From Glutinoglossum americanum (lineage: Eukaryota; Ascomycota; Geoglossomycetes; Geoglossales; Geoglossaceae), in NCBI GenBank assembly GCA_020080175.1, contig JAGHQL010000190.1, forward strand, positions 1 through 48,733: a stretch of 48,733 nt of DNA. The letters are read 5' to 3'. Of this stretch, positions 1 to 11,740 are shown piece by piece (position 1 is the first letter of the stretch; each line of letters begins with the position of its first letter). The position numbers were made by a program, and so were the translations under genes. Under the pieces are notes generated by a model, which saw only the letters and a list, made by a program, of their open reading frames with translations, made no database searches and had not been told where the DNA came from.

Positions 1-239
1 CCTTTTTTTTTTTTTTTTTTTTTTCTTCTCCCTTTTTTTTCTCCGCTCCTCTTTGCGTTTTATCCTTTCCCCCCCGCCCCCCCCCCCCCCCACCACTGCC
101 CCACCACAGGCGACCGAGCACCCATAAACATCTTTTGGTTTCCCAACGTTTAATAAAAACCGCGTTTGCTTGCTTTCGTATTGCGCCTCCGAACAAAAAA
201 AAAAACTCTCCACGCCGTCAACCCAGATTCGCCGTCAAC
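1..239 (+). promoter_or_regulatory. Pyrimidine-tract promoter of the TPI gene
   Basis: The window opens with a long poly-T run followed by CT-rich and poly-C runs up to about position 91, then about 150 bases of ordinary 5' leader before the TPI start codon at 240. CT-rich tracts immediately upstream of the start are a known feature of highly expressed fungal housekeeping genes, glycolytic ones included. The tract itself is seen; the promoter role is inferred. The promoter may extend left of the window. Confidence 0.55.
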
Positions 240-1401
<1,162 letters not shown>

Positions 1402-1707
1402 CTAGATGGAGATTAGCCGCCACCCATGTGGTTGGTTAGGAATATTTGAAATGAACTGTTGTCTTGTCTGGGAAGAGGTTCTTTAATAGACCGAAAGGTT
1501 ATGATGCCATTGGCCGAGGCTGCCACAGAAACTGTTCGCAATATCAAACTCTGTAGTCATGATTTTAGACATCCTGTGACGCAATAACATGAAGAAAAAG
1601 TACCAAATTGGTTTTTGATATTGTACAATGGAGAGTAGTAGTTCTCGGGGAGCCGTGTTCAGTTCGAACGTGGTAGCTTATCGAGCAATTTTATCACACT
1701 CTCGGGT
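1402..1707. other. Convergent 3' spacer between TPI and mL43
   Basis: About 300 bases holding the 3' untranslated regions of two convergent genes. I see no coding frame, RNA gene or repeat. The long frame that enters it from 1628 on the plus strand is antisense to the last mL43 exon. Confidence 0.6.
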
Positions 1708-2232
1708 CTATATTGTGTGTACAGCTCCGTGGTATGGGCTCCAGATCCCCCTGACACTCTCATTGATACTCTGTACGGGTTTCGTAACTCTCCTCAGCTT
1801 TTCTCCACTTGCGTCCCGCAGTAAATGTGCCTTCTCCAGGATTTGTTCTTTCTGCAAGTTCTTCACACATATCACTTTCTCCCGGCCGTTGATGTAAGTA
1901 CCCCGGATGATGGGATGTTTTCGAGGGCGCGGCGAGACAGTAATCTCTACAGAGGGATTTAAACGGGCAAATCGTGGGAGCGCATGCTTGAGGAACGAAC
2001 TGTAGGATTCATAATTAGCTGGAGGATCACAAGGCTTTCGAATGCCAAGGGACTTACTTCATGCCTCTGGAGCTTCCAGCCCAGTCGCAGTAGTGGAAAT
2101 CAAGCCGCTTGCATTGCAGGATGAAAGCTGCCACGCCGTTCTGAGAGAATGTGAGCACGTCAATTCCAACCGGGAAACATATATAGAACTCACTCGACTC
2201 GCCGCCACCTTCCGAATGCCTGATATCGGCAT
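1708..2232 (-). CDS. MRPL51: Mitochondrial large-subunit ribosomal protein mL43 (MRPL51 family)
   Basis: Structural protein of the mitochondrial 54S large ribosomal subunit. Exons on the minus strand: 2232-2194, 2140-2058, 1999-1708, giving 137 residues. The protein begins MPISGIRKVAASRNGVAAF and continues with the family hallmarks FILQCKRLDFHYCDWAGSSR, RPRKHPIIRGTYINGREK, VKNLQKEQI and SINESVRGIWSPYH. This is the complete L51/S25/CI-B8 thioredoxin-like domain of the family at the normal fungal length. Introns of 53 and 58 bases have GTGAG/CAG and GTAAGT/CAG ends. The start at 2232 is chosen because the first exon ends in frame with NGVAAF; a longer frame starting at 2332 lacks the intron and is not used. 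An N-terminal targeting peptide is not obvious. Confidence 0.92.
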
Positions 2233-2491
2233 TTTCTCCTTGGTGAACACTCAATGACCGGCTTGCTTGGGGGTTGAACCAAGAGCTCGGATGCCTTGCC
2301 AGGCGATTTTTTCGGGTTTGAAGTTCAGTCACGTGGATCGTCCATCAGCGCGTTGAAATTCATTCAGGAGCTCTCTGAACAGGACAGCACCAACACCATC
2401 GTTTCAACAAGCTTGACACCGACTTTCCTTCACTTTCACCTTCGCCCTTCACCCCCCGTCCTTCTTGTCTACTGATCTTGTGGATGCGAAA

Positions 2492-4112
2492 ATGACGGAC
2501 AAGCTTCCTCCTAACCTCCTGGCGCTCTTTGCTCCTCGTCCTCCGCTACGTTACCTTCCACCGAGCGATCATGCACCTGAGGAGAGGCGCACCGCGAATA
2601 TTACAGGCATCGCGCAGTACTTGAGCAAGCTACATGAACCATATGAACCGGATGGCTACATGCCAACCGAGAGCTGGCTGCAGCGACGCGATCGTCTGAA
2701 GATAGAGAAGAAAGAGAGACAACAGAAATTGCTTACTGACGGGTTTGCAGACTGTGAGGAGGACCCTATTAGTTCATAAACCATTTCCTTCTGTTTTCCC
2801 AACAGGGTGGCGTGTCGCTAACATATATCCTCTTCGGGGTTGCTAGATTCTCCCGCAAAAGATCCACAGATCCGTGGCGATGCCTTCAAGACCCTCTTCG
2901 TAGCCCGGTTGAGTTATGAGGTCAAGGAGTCTGATCTGGAACGCGAGTTTGGTCGCTTTGGACCTATTGAACGGGCAAGCCCTAACCGTGATGCATCAGG
3001 AAAACGCATTGGCTGACCTTCTAGGATTCTAGATTCGAATCGTCACAGATTCTCATGCTGATAACCCTGCTAACTCCAAGAAGAAGAAGAAGGCCCACCG
3101 CGGCTATGCGTTCATTGTCTATGAAAGGGAGAAGGATATGAAAGGTACTGATTCTCTATCTTTTCCTTTTGCGACAAAGACTTTTTTTATTGAAGCTGCT
3201 TGCTTGTACTGGTCGCCCCAACCTACTTCCCACTCCAACCCGACTCAGGAGTTAACATTCTAACTAACTTACTTTCTCAATCTAGCTGCTTATAAGGAAA
3301 CCGACGGGATTCGCATCAAGGATAGACGCGTACTTGTGGATGTTGAGCGAGGACGAACTGTCAAAGGCTGGAGGCCGCGCCGCTTTGGAGGTGGGCTAGG
3401 CGGACGTGGGTACACAAAGACAGCTCCCCCAAGACCTGCTGGACCAGGTGGCTTTAGTGCCCCAGCCGGACCTGGGGGCTTCCGCGGTGGGTTTCGCGGC
3501 GGATTTGGTGGGCGAGGTGGTTTCAGAGGTGGTGGGTTCGGCCAATCTGGCTTTGGGTCACAAGGTAGAGGAGGGATCGGGTATCAAGGAGGTGGTGGCG
3601 GATTTGGGCGTGGTGGCTACGGTAATCAGCCTAATGGGCTAGGTGGTGGTCAGCCTCCTCCTAACGCTCCGTCTGGCCCGGGAGGTGGCAGGTTTGGCGG
3701 AGACCGTGGAGGATTCGGATCTGGTGGGTATGGCGGCTCTGGCTCTTATGGTGGAGATCGTGGTGGGCATTCATCTTTGAACGACTCACATGCTCCCAGT
3801 GGCCCCGGAGCTGGCACAAATGGCAATGGATATGGTGATCCCAGAGGTGGACGCTCATATGATGACAGCAGATCTTCTCAGCGTGGTAGTGGCCGTTATG
3901 GCGATAGCCGCGGACCTGGGGGAGGGAGTGGCAGCAATCGCGAGCCGGTAAGGCCAAGAGAAGGTGGAAACTATCGAGACCGAGATCGGGATGGGGTTGA
4001 CGATAGGGGGTATGGCAGCCGTCACCGGGATAGGGATGATGACTACTCAGGCAGAAAGAGAAACTTTGATGGTGATGCTTACGATGATCATCGGAGCAAG
4101 AGGAGATACTGA
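2492..4112 (+). CDS. SNP1: U1 snRNP 70 kDa protein (U1-70K)
   Basis: Nuclear spliceosomal protein that binds stem-loop I of U1 snRNA and helps define 5' splice sites. Exons: 2492-2753, 2847-2974, 3033-3144, 3286-4112; 442 residues. Residues 1-95 are the U1-70K N-terminal region ([21 protein letters not shown], later [20 protein letters not shown]). An RRM follows at roughly 105-190, with RNP2-like TLFVARL and RNP1-like RGYAFIVYE. From about residue 200 the protein is a long glycine-rich tail with RGG/GGF repeats, ending in RD/RDRD and RSKRRY, rather than the long RS domain of animal U1-70K. The second intron (2975-3032) starts with GC (CGG|GCAAGC) and ends TCTAG; the frame and the conserved segment ERIRIVTDS demand it. 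The ATG at 2492 is preferred over an in-frame ATG at 2465 because MTDKLPP matches the family start. Confidence 0.94.
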
Positions 4113-4850
4113 GCAACATCTAAGCTCTAACGGTTTGTGGGTGGGTTCCTCCGATTACCCGGTCGTTTCTCCCTCCGTCATCAGGGGTAAGCAAGGGCGC
4201 GCGTTAAAATAACCTTTGCAATTGGCCATAATCTTTTTCCCGGGCCAGATTTTCGAAAACCCATTGTGCCGCAATGGCTGCATAATCATTCAAGCGTCAC
4301 ACTCACATTGAAGCCTTCCATGGGACTGTGATATCTCACCATTCACTTCAGCAGATTCCTCCGGCGGCCGGCTCTCTCAGGGTATAACTGTGGTAATGTG
4401 GGTTTGTATTCCTTAACATCTTGCGCGCGATTTCCTTGGTAAGTATGTATCTAGTGGACTCTGGTAAGAACAGAGGTAAGACGTGGTCTGCTTTGTGGAG
4501 ACATGACTCGTGGCGGGCTACACTCATCACACTCGATCCTTCATTTCTGTATTACTGTGCCTCATTTTTTTTATTTTTTTTTTACCATCTTTCTGGGCTC
4601 AAATGGGATATCCACCCCGACAAAAGTAGTCTGGAAGTTTTTGCCTCGTTTCGTTCGTATCGTCGACACCAGTTGTATGTATACTACAGGAAAAGGGTGG
4701 AAATGGGAGAAGCGGGAATCTTGAAAGGGATTTTTTATTCGTCCATGGCATTCACATCTTTCACCTCGTGTGTCGCCGCGCTCCAGTATCTGCCGTGTCT
4801 GTCAGCAAGAAGTTACTACCCACGAGCTTCGCTCTTCGAATGAGGGCATC
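4113..4850. other. Convergent spacer, no gene recognised
   Basis: About 740 bases between the 3' ends of SNP1 and MRT4. A 140-codon frame at 4421-4843 has low-complexity, aromatic-rich composition and no recognisable family, so I treat it as chance. No tRNA-like fold or repeat was noticed. The length leaves room for long 3' UTRs or an unrecognised non-coding RNA. Confidence 0.5.
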
Positions 4851-5681
4851 TCACGCCATCAAGTAGACTCTAAACTCTGCCGTCGCTACCCCAAACAGCT
4901 TCAGCAACCTCGTTTGGTGGCTGTTCAACGCATCGCCGCGCTTGCAAACCACATACGGCTGATCAAGCACCACCCTTCCTTTGACCAAGCTTGTGGGCAT
5001 GCCCAGTGACCTTACCTCCTGCTCCAGCGAGTGCGCGAGCGGCACATCCTGATCCTCCGGAATCTCCCCACCGCGCGAATACACCGTACCCGCTGGCGCA
5101 CAAAAGTCCCGAGTGGCGGCGGTGCCGGCGCGGGCGTAGTCGGTCTTGCTGTAAGTGGAGAAGTATTCTATCGCCGCCTGAGCAGGCTGGTTGGTGAAGA
5201 AGAGCCCAACGTCGCCCTCTAGCCTCTGGTTTGAGAAGGGATCGTCAGCGCACCGCTGTGAGTAGATGGCCGTAGCGATCGCGGAGACATGCATTGCGGA
5301 TTAAGGCACCTTTGAGAGTTGAGCGAGGTTCTGTTGGTACTCGTCGTCTGGGGTAGTGCCCAGCGCCTTTGCCATGACCTTTGTCTTTCCGAAGATGAAC
5401 CTGATCGAGCATAAACAGGGTCAGTTTTTTTTTTGGCCGCGCTCTTGGGGTATTATTATGCTGGTGCGCCGCGTCCCGGGAACGAACCTGCTGTCCGAGG
5501 AAAATTCGCTGCGCAGCTCCTTGAGATATGTGTTGCGCATGTTCTCTACGCCGAACACAAAGCAATACTGATACTTGTCGATCGATTCGCGGACGTTGGC
5601 GAAGAGCTTGATACTCTTCTCCTTGCCCTTCTTATCTACCTTTGAGAGGGTGACCACCTTCGCGCGCTTTGACTTAGGCAT
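4851..5681 (-). CDS. MRT4: Ribosome assembly factor MRT4
   Basis: Nucleolar paralogue of ribosomal stalk protein P0 (uL10) that holds the stalk site on pre-60S particles until P0 replaces it. Exons on the minus strand: 5681-5488, 5400-5310, 5225-4851; 219 residues, normal for the family. N-terminus MPKSKRAKVVTLSKVDKKGK is typical; then NVRESIDKYQYCFVFGVENM, FIFGKTKVMAKALG, LEGDVGLFFTN, and the Mrt4-specific C-terminal part with AGTVYSRGGEIPEDQDVPLA and QPYVVCKRGDALN. It lacks the acidic C-terminal peptide of P0, as expected for Mrt4. Introns are 87 and 84 bases. It is divergent from MDM10, with about 290 bases between the two start codons. Confidence 0.94.
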
Positions 5682-5975
5682 CTCGGCCGCGACTGTGTTG
5701 TTGGTGCCGGGGGGGAGAGATTTACATGAGAAATATTTTGGATGTTTTGTGGGGAGCGGGTGAAATTTATATATCGGTGCGCTAGCCCCGAAGTGGAAAT
5801 TCTAAGTGCGACCAACCGCGAAGTCCTTCTCCCACCCCCATAACAGTCCAAGCTATATAATACTTCCTACGATCACCGACGGGAATCGCTGGTAAACCAA
5901 TGTGTGACGCCATCGCTCACCACATAATACGCTACGGCTGAACATGCGTGGTGGTTGGCAGTGACTTGGATTGCG

Positions 5976-7396
5976 ATGCTGGGGTTCATGGAATATGTGC
6001 AGAGTGCCTTCCTCGAAGCATCCCACTGGAACCAGGACAATTCCTATTCTTCCTTGACGGCTACTGCGAGAAGTGCACTTAACCCTTTCCTCCCCTCCTT
6101 CTCCCCGTGGCACATGCTGAACTCTTTCCTTTTCCTTGCATAGACTTATTAGACTTCCCCACCCCTCGGGGCCTTAGACTCAACGTCTCATCCCTCTCAA
6201 CGCTCAATCTCGCAACCTCTTACAACCTCGGTAGCATCGGCCCTGTCGACGGCTCTCTGTCGTACCTGTACTCGTCGCTTCCACTGAAAACTACATCGAA
6301 GAGTTCAAAGATCGATTTGTGCGATGTCGTTCGGGGCTATCGGCATCTGCAAGAGCTCAGACGGCCAGATGAGCAGTGGCGGTGGGAGGTGTGGCGAGGG
6401 GGCCGAAGGATTGACCAGAGAGGTGATTGCTGGTAAAACTACGGGACCTGCAAATATGAGCTAAGGCGGAGATGGCCCTTAGATGTGTTGCTCTACGGCC
6501 GCATGTTCCTCCCCCGCTCGGCTATCGAAGGGCTGTACGTCCGGCGGCTGAGTCCAACTCAACAGATCAGGGTGTCTTGCGTTAGCGATGCAAGATTGAA
6601 AAATGGCGGAACCGTATGTCTATCGTCTTCTAAACTATGTACGGCGCGAGCTTAACAACTTGACGCCATATGTAGGTCCTAGCGCTATATCAGCGCGATG
6701 TCGGAAAATACAGCACGGAGCTACTCTACAGCACAGATGAAGCCCTGGCTGGAGTCAGGGGCTTGTATAACTTCGGCCCTGACCCACGGAAGGATAATCC
6801 ACCCCCAAATCCTTCAGCAGAGCGCTTTTACGGCCGCTTTAGTGCTGGCGCGGAGCTCTATTACGGTGCTATGAATAAAAGTGGCGGAGTCTCGACCGGC
6901 GTTCGCTTCACGACGCTCCCCGCTCACAGTGGCATCCCGCTCACAATGACCCTTACCATCAATCCGTTAATGGGCAATCTGTCCACCACTTACGCCGTCA
7001 AGGCCGGAGACTCGCTGGCGTTATGTAGCCGTTTCGATTTCAATGTGTACTCTTATGAAAGCGATCTGGTTATTGGTTGCGAACTGTGGCGGCGCAGGCG
7101 AAGGATGGCGCGAATGGCTACTGAACTAGACCGTGTAGGGGACACTGAAGCCGCACAGGGTCGCGTTGGCGGGGAGGAAGCGGCGGGTGTACTGAAGGCG
7201 AGACTGGGTCAAAATGGTAGCATCGGGCTCCTGTGGGAGGGACGGATCAAGGAATTGTTATTTTGCCTAGGTCCGAGTGCAATGCCCGTGACTTTAGAGG
7301 AGCGAAGCTAATGTGAAGACAGGAGCTTCCTTCGATCTTAGACGGCGGGACCAACCTTTTAGAGCGATTGGTGTTGAACTTCAGTATTCTTCGTGA
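5976..7396 (+). CDS. MDM10: Mitochondrial outer-membrane beta-barrel protein MDM10
   Basis: Beta-barrel subunit of the ER-mitochondria tether (ERMES) and of the SAM assembly machinery, acting in mitochondrial shape, lipid exchange and Tom40 assembly. Exons: 5976-6072, 6144-6422, 6483-6613, 6676-7270, 7323-7396; 391 residues. Conserved stretches include [41 protein letters not shown], the central [63 protein letters not shown] and the C-terminal [11 protein letters not shown], which resembles a beta-signal. The start at 5976 follows the usual MLxFMxYVQ N-terminus. Three further in-frame ATGs lie nearby (5955, 5988 and one downstream). The last intron (7271-7322) restores the conserved C-terminus; without it the frame ends early in an unrelated tail. 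Confidence 0.94.
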
Positions 7397-7826
7397 CAGC
7401 GCGGAAGCCCTTATACTGGCGGAAATGGCTACCCTACTTGGGTTGCGGCGTTACTTAGTTTTCGAATCCGGAGATTTCGGCCCTACTAAATGGAATAGAG
7501 GAGCAGCTTTCGGCCTGTCAAGATCTTGCATTTCGTAAGGTACAATTTCATAAAGTCAATAGATGGAGAATGAAGTATTAAATTAGGGATAAACAATGTA
7601 CGTAAAAAAGACAATTCAAAGAACCCCGCCTCGAGATTGCTGCAAAAGATTCGCCCGACTACTGCCTCTCTAGCCAGATTCCTTTTAAGAAAGGAAACTC
7701 TCCCTTTCAACCAAGACAAATTAGCGGTCATTGGCTGTACTGGCTTGTGTTGTGGTATCATTGGTGTAGATTTTTTTAAAGCACACTAAGCAGTTTGTGA
7801 ATGGAAGAAAGGTTGCGCGAAGCCGT
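7397..7826. other. Convergent spacer, no gene recognised
   Basis: About 430 bases between the 3' ends of MDM10 and the HAM1-like gene. It is AT-rich toward the middle. A 91-codon minus-strand frame at 7486-7761 has no recognisable domain and is probably 3' UTR. Confidence 0.5.
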
Positions 7827-10800
7827 TTAGCCAGTGATACCGCTGGGGGCATTGTGGTACTCTTGACCACGCTTTTCTCCACTAGCATATGCGCCACCAT
7901 TGAGAGCGGAGCTACTGGCCCCTGGTTCCTTGGATGTGCTGTCGAAGGCTTGATCAACTTGGTTGCCGAAATCACCTGTGTTAGCAGACGCATTATAGTT
8001 GGCGTCTCTCGAGTCCCCTCGCCGGGCATCATGATGCTTGCGGGTGACCGGGGAAACCCTCGGAATATCCGGGGACTCCTGAGCAGAGCCGATGCTGAAG
8101 ACAGGCGATTCCCACTTATCTCCCTTCGCTGCGAGCTCTTTGTATTCCGTGGCTTTCGAAGAAATACCGCCGGGGAGGCTGATACTCTTAAACACAGAAT
8201 CTTGTTGCGTGACAGCTACGTTCACCTTCTTGTCTGTGGAGACTCTGTCGGTCTTCTCCTTTCCGCGAAGAAGCTGCTTCTGCGCAGCGTTATAGTATCG
8301 AGAGTAGATGTTGGGAGCGTTCTTGGGACCGTCGCTAACTGTTTCGCTCGCCTTCCCGGCTTCTTGGTGAATCCGGTATACAACGCTATCGAGCTGGTGC
8401 ACAGCATCTTTGATTTGCTTTTCCAAAGCCTTTTGAATTGCTGGGCGCACAGCCCTGAATAAGAGGGGCTTGAACAGGCTAAAAAGCATCTTGTGATTCG
8501 ATTGCTTTAACTTGATGTTGAGGTGTTTGACGTCTACGTCGACTTTGTCGACCTTGAAGAAGCATTGCCTGCCCTTCTCAACTGTTGATAGCTTCATCTT
8601 GAAGCTAAAGCCCTGGCCTCCAAGTAGAATATCGGCGACACCTTGGTCGGTAATAGGGGGGAAATTTCCCTTCTTAACGTAGTAACTAACATCTGTGACC
8701 AACTTAGACTATGTAATTATCTGTGGAGGATAAGGGACTTGCCTCTGAGGTCGCACTGAATGCCAGATGCAGATACCATGATCGAATGGGTATGCTTGCT
8801 GCTGATTTGCTTTCGGCCCCATTTAAAATAGTTGTCATTTCTAATCTCAAGGACGTTCGGCATTAGGTTGTCGCTTTCAATGACCAAGTTTTCCACGATG
8901 GCATCCATTGTGTGGTCACTGAATTCTATCCTGGGGACAGGCACGTAGCGAACATTCTCGAAAATTGCGGGAATGATGACGCTTGTGAGATCCTTCACAA
9001 GGTGCTTTTTGAAGACAGGCTTGCCATTCTCATCGTTCCCTAAATCGCTAAATAGCTTCTGCAAAGCTTCGCCAAACTTCTTACTCTGTGGATCTTCAGC
9101 GAATTGGTTAATGAGATATCTCGACTCGTCGATGATACGATTGGTATGATCACGGTAACGGTCTCGGAGGAGAAATTGACCGCGGTCGTATATATCGTTC
9201 CATTGGTTGTTGGCAGAATCCTGCATAATGAAGCCTTGCTCTTGCAAGCAACGACGAATATGCGTGTCTAATTTCTTGAACCAATTTTTGAGCTCTGGAT
9301 CTCTATCAGCATCACGGTAGATATTATTGATTGCATCGAAAAGATCGCCGACGGATGTGCTATTCGCAAAGCGCTCAATCAAAACCTGCCCAATAGTTAG
9401 TAAAGCTCAATGTGAAGCGTACGGTTTAAAACACCTTTAGGTCAGCTTCAGCCGCGGTCAGATGGTCGTCCTCGTGAGCACCTTTAAGGCTACTCTGACC
9501 CTGCTGGCGAAGGTTCCTTCCATGGCCTGCGTAAATCTCAGCTAAACTGAGAAGAGTCTCAATGGCTCGTTGGTAATCCCTATATCTTATTAGTGACAAT
9601 GAGCGAATCTATCGCATGGATACCGCGCACCCGTGTCCCTGCACTTCAATGACCATCTTCTTCAGTCTCCAGATCACTCGGTCACGACGCTCTTGGGGCA
9701 TTTTGCTACTGAGGTAATCCTTGGTCCTACGATGGTAATCCTTTGCCCGTTCTTTTCTATCATCCGGTATATTCTCGTTGGCGCGTTGCTGGAGGCTCTG
9801 GATCCCTGTTTGAATCCCGGATTGGGCATCAACGCCAGAGGCAGTGCCTTCCTGTCGGTCACGTATCGCGAACCTCGCAGTATCCCCTGGTTCAGAGGAA
9901 CCCGTTGGGTGTGCAGTTCGCTCAACTTCGCCATTAGCTTTGCCATTAGCTTCACCAGTGGCTTCACCAGTGGCTTCACTAGCAGCTTCACGAACATCTT
10001 GCTTAGAAAGAGGTTTTTGCGTGCTGAACTGATTCATCAATTGTTTCTTGACGCTATCCTTGGAGAAGGTAGGAACATCATGCCAAGTATTATCGTCGGC
10101 CGGGCGGTCAATTTGGCCGAGCTGTTCTTCCGAGGGCTTTACGCGTGTAGCAGCGCTGGTAGCGGCATCTCCAGCAATATCCCGGAGAAGAACAGTGGCA
10201 TCGCTCACTCAAAATTCGTTAGCCTCCGAACTTCAAGTTCTGCCAGAACGGTTGACTCACGAAGTTTCCTGAATTGCCCATTAGAAATCAAAAGGGTCCC
10301 GAGAGTTCTTAGTCCGCCTAAAGCTTCTGTTGCATGCTGTTGAGCTGTTTGCTTATCTACCGGAGCACCTGGTGCTGCGGCACCACCACCGCTAAGCTGC
10401 TCCGTGTGCCAGATAAAGTCCTGCAAGACATTGCCCTCGTTCTTGACAAGGAGAAGGATTTTAGCCTGCTCAATAACGTTGCGCAGATCCCCGATGAGGT
10501 GTTGGCCTTCGGAGGAAATATCGCTAGAGGGATTTTGCAACGCCCCCGATTCAAGCGCACTATTGAGGGCGATATCAATTTGCTTGTTCTAGGATTTCAC
10601 TATTAGCAAGGCTAACCACCTCGCAGGCGGAACGCCAACTTACTGAAGGTACTTTTCCGTTGGCAAAAGCTGTAGGTAACCTTTGTGAGCATGTTGTGCA
10701 TCTTGTAACAATACATAGATCGATAGGAAACACAGAATAGGCAGGTTGTATCAATACCTTGATAGATACCGTAAAGCTGCAGCTTCGTATTGACGTCTTT

Positions 10801-10848
10801 CTCCTTTTGCTTGACGTCGGTCGGCCTATTGACTGCGTTCGAGGTCAT
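7827..10848 (-). CDS. Large HAM1-like / BPI-fold lipid-binding protein
   Basis: Fungal family formerly split into DUF5923 (N-terminal) and DUF4449 (C-terminal), now described as HAM1-like; the C-terminal part is distantly related to BPI/LBP lipid-binding folds. The biochemical role is not established. Minus-strand exons: 10848-10758, 10669-10644, 10588-10261, 10207-9631, 9579-9435, 9385-8743, 8692-7827; total 891 residues in one frame. Visible: N-terminal KLQLYGIYQ then FANGKVPS and NKQIDIALNSALES; a middle region with a short internal repeat (GEATGEATGEANGKANGE); a helical section with DRVIWRLKKMVIEVQGHG and FEALQKLFSDLG-like repeats; and a C-terminal section DILLGGQGFSFKMKLST, LKQSNHKMLFSLFKPLL. 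No signal peptide or transmembrane segment is obvious. The second exon is only 26 bases and the last intron (8742-8693) has a GC donor. The domain assignment is from remembered family sequences. Confidence 0.85.
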
Positions 10849-11640
10849 ATTGAATCAAAGTTTTTTGATCAGCTGTGGGTAATGGGTAGGTATTAGACGA
10901 CAGTTTTACTCTGCGAGGGCAGGCGGAGATATAATATGAGATGGGGCAAGAGGAATGTTGACGTCAGGCTTCTGTATAGGAAGGAAGGGATGAGGGCAGA
11001 GTTGGAGGGATGAGGGGAGAGCGAGTTTGTTTTATCAAGGGAGTGCCCACGTTCGATGATCCAAGAAGGGGGGGGGGCTAGGGAAACAAGGTTTTGCATG
11101 TTGCTTTTCGGACTGAATGAATTGGGGCGGGAGAACAAGCCAAGGTGTTCGTCTGCATTAGAGTCGTCAGTCTGATGAAATTGAGAAGTTGATGGAGCAC
11201 GAATCACTGTGACATCATAGGGCCGGAAAGAGAAATATATGCACAGAGTATACATGCGGATAAAAAAAAATAATATATTATATATATACTTAAAGAGGTA
11301 AAGCGAAGAGATTAACGAGATGATCAAAGCTAAATTCCTCAGTATTCCACCGTGGGTTGGTCGTTGGTGGTTGACTGTGGTTGACTTGCGGTTGACTGTC
11401 GTTATGATGTAGTGGCGTTCAAACGAATGTGCCAAGCAACGGACGTTCCAAGTTTCCTTCCCCTCTGTAACGTTGGCGACACTGACCATTCAGCGTTCAG
11501 GCAGGTACATGGTACAAGTACAACATACATGCGACTTATCGCGGCGGCTCTGGCTTGGCTTTCGCTTATCCGTGATCACGAGTTTACGTTCTTCGTGCTT
11601 TCTTCATTCGCGTCGCCAACTTTTGACTTTCGACTCACTG
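10849..11640. other. Divergent intergenic region, no gene recognised
   Basis: About 790 bases between the HAM1-like gene (-) and the DUF4211 gene (+). It contains a G-run near 11070, an AT-rich stretch near 11265-11290, and three spaced copies of GGTTGACT at about 11365-11400. A 198-codon minus-strand frame (10893-11489) is low-complexity and not credible. The region probably holds both promoters. Confidence 0.5.
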
Positions 11641-11740
11641 TAGCGATAATGCAACGATCACAACGATTGCAGCGATAATACGACGATCACAACGACTACA
11701 ACGATTGTAACGATTGTAACGATTGCAACGACTACAACGA
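11641..11740 (+). repeat. Degenerate 9-base tandem repeat abutting a start codon
   Basis: About ten imperfect units close to ACAACGATT / GTAACGATT / GCAACGACT run in phase with a period of 9 (two units are a base or two longer). The last unit merges with the ATG of the downstream DUF4211 gene at 11740. It lies in the presumed 5' UTR or core promoter. In-frame TAA codons in some units argue against it being coding. Confidence 0.8.

Noticed and set aside
1628-1897. Plus-strand frame downstream of TPI
   Set aside because: Antisense shadow of the last exon of the mL43 gene, which has clear family motifs.
4421-4843. 140-codon plus-strand frame after SNP1
   Set aside because: Composition driven by poly-T and no family resemblance; it lies in the convergent 3' region.
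7797-8462. 221-codon plus-strand frame
   Set aside because: Antisense to the last exon of the HAM1-like gene; no domain.
9633-10343. Long plus-strand frame opposite the HAM1-like gene
   Set aside because: It is antisense to well-supported exons of the HAM1-like protein and has no family resemblance.
10893-11489. 198-codon minus-strand frame in the spacer
   Set aside because: Low-complexity serine/leucine/tyrosine-rich translation with no recognisable domain, spanning AT and G runs; more likely promoter or UTR sequence.
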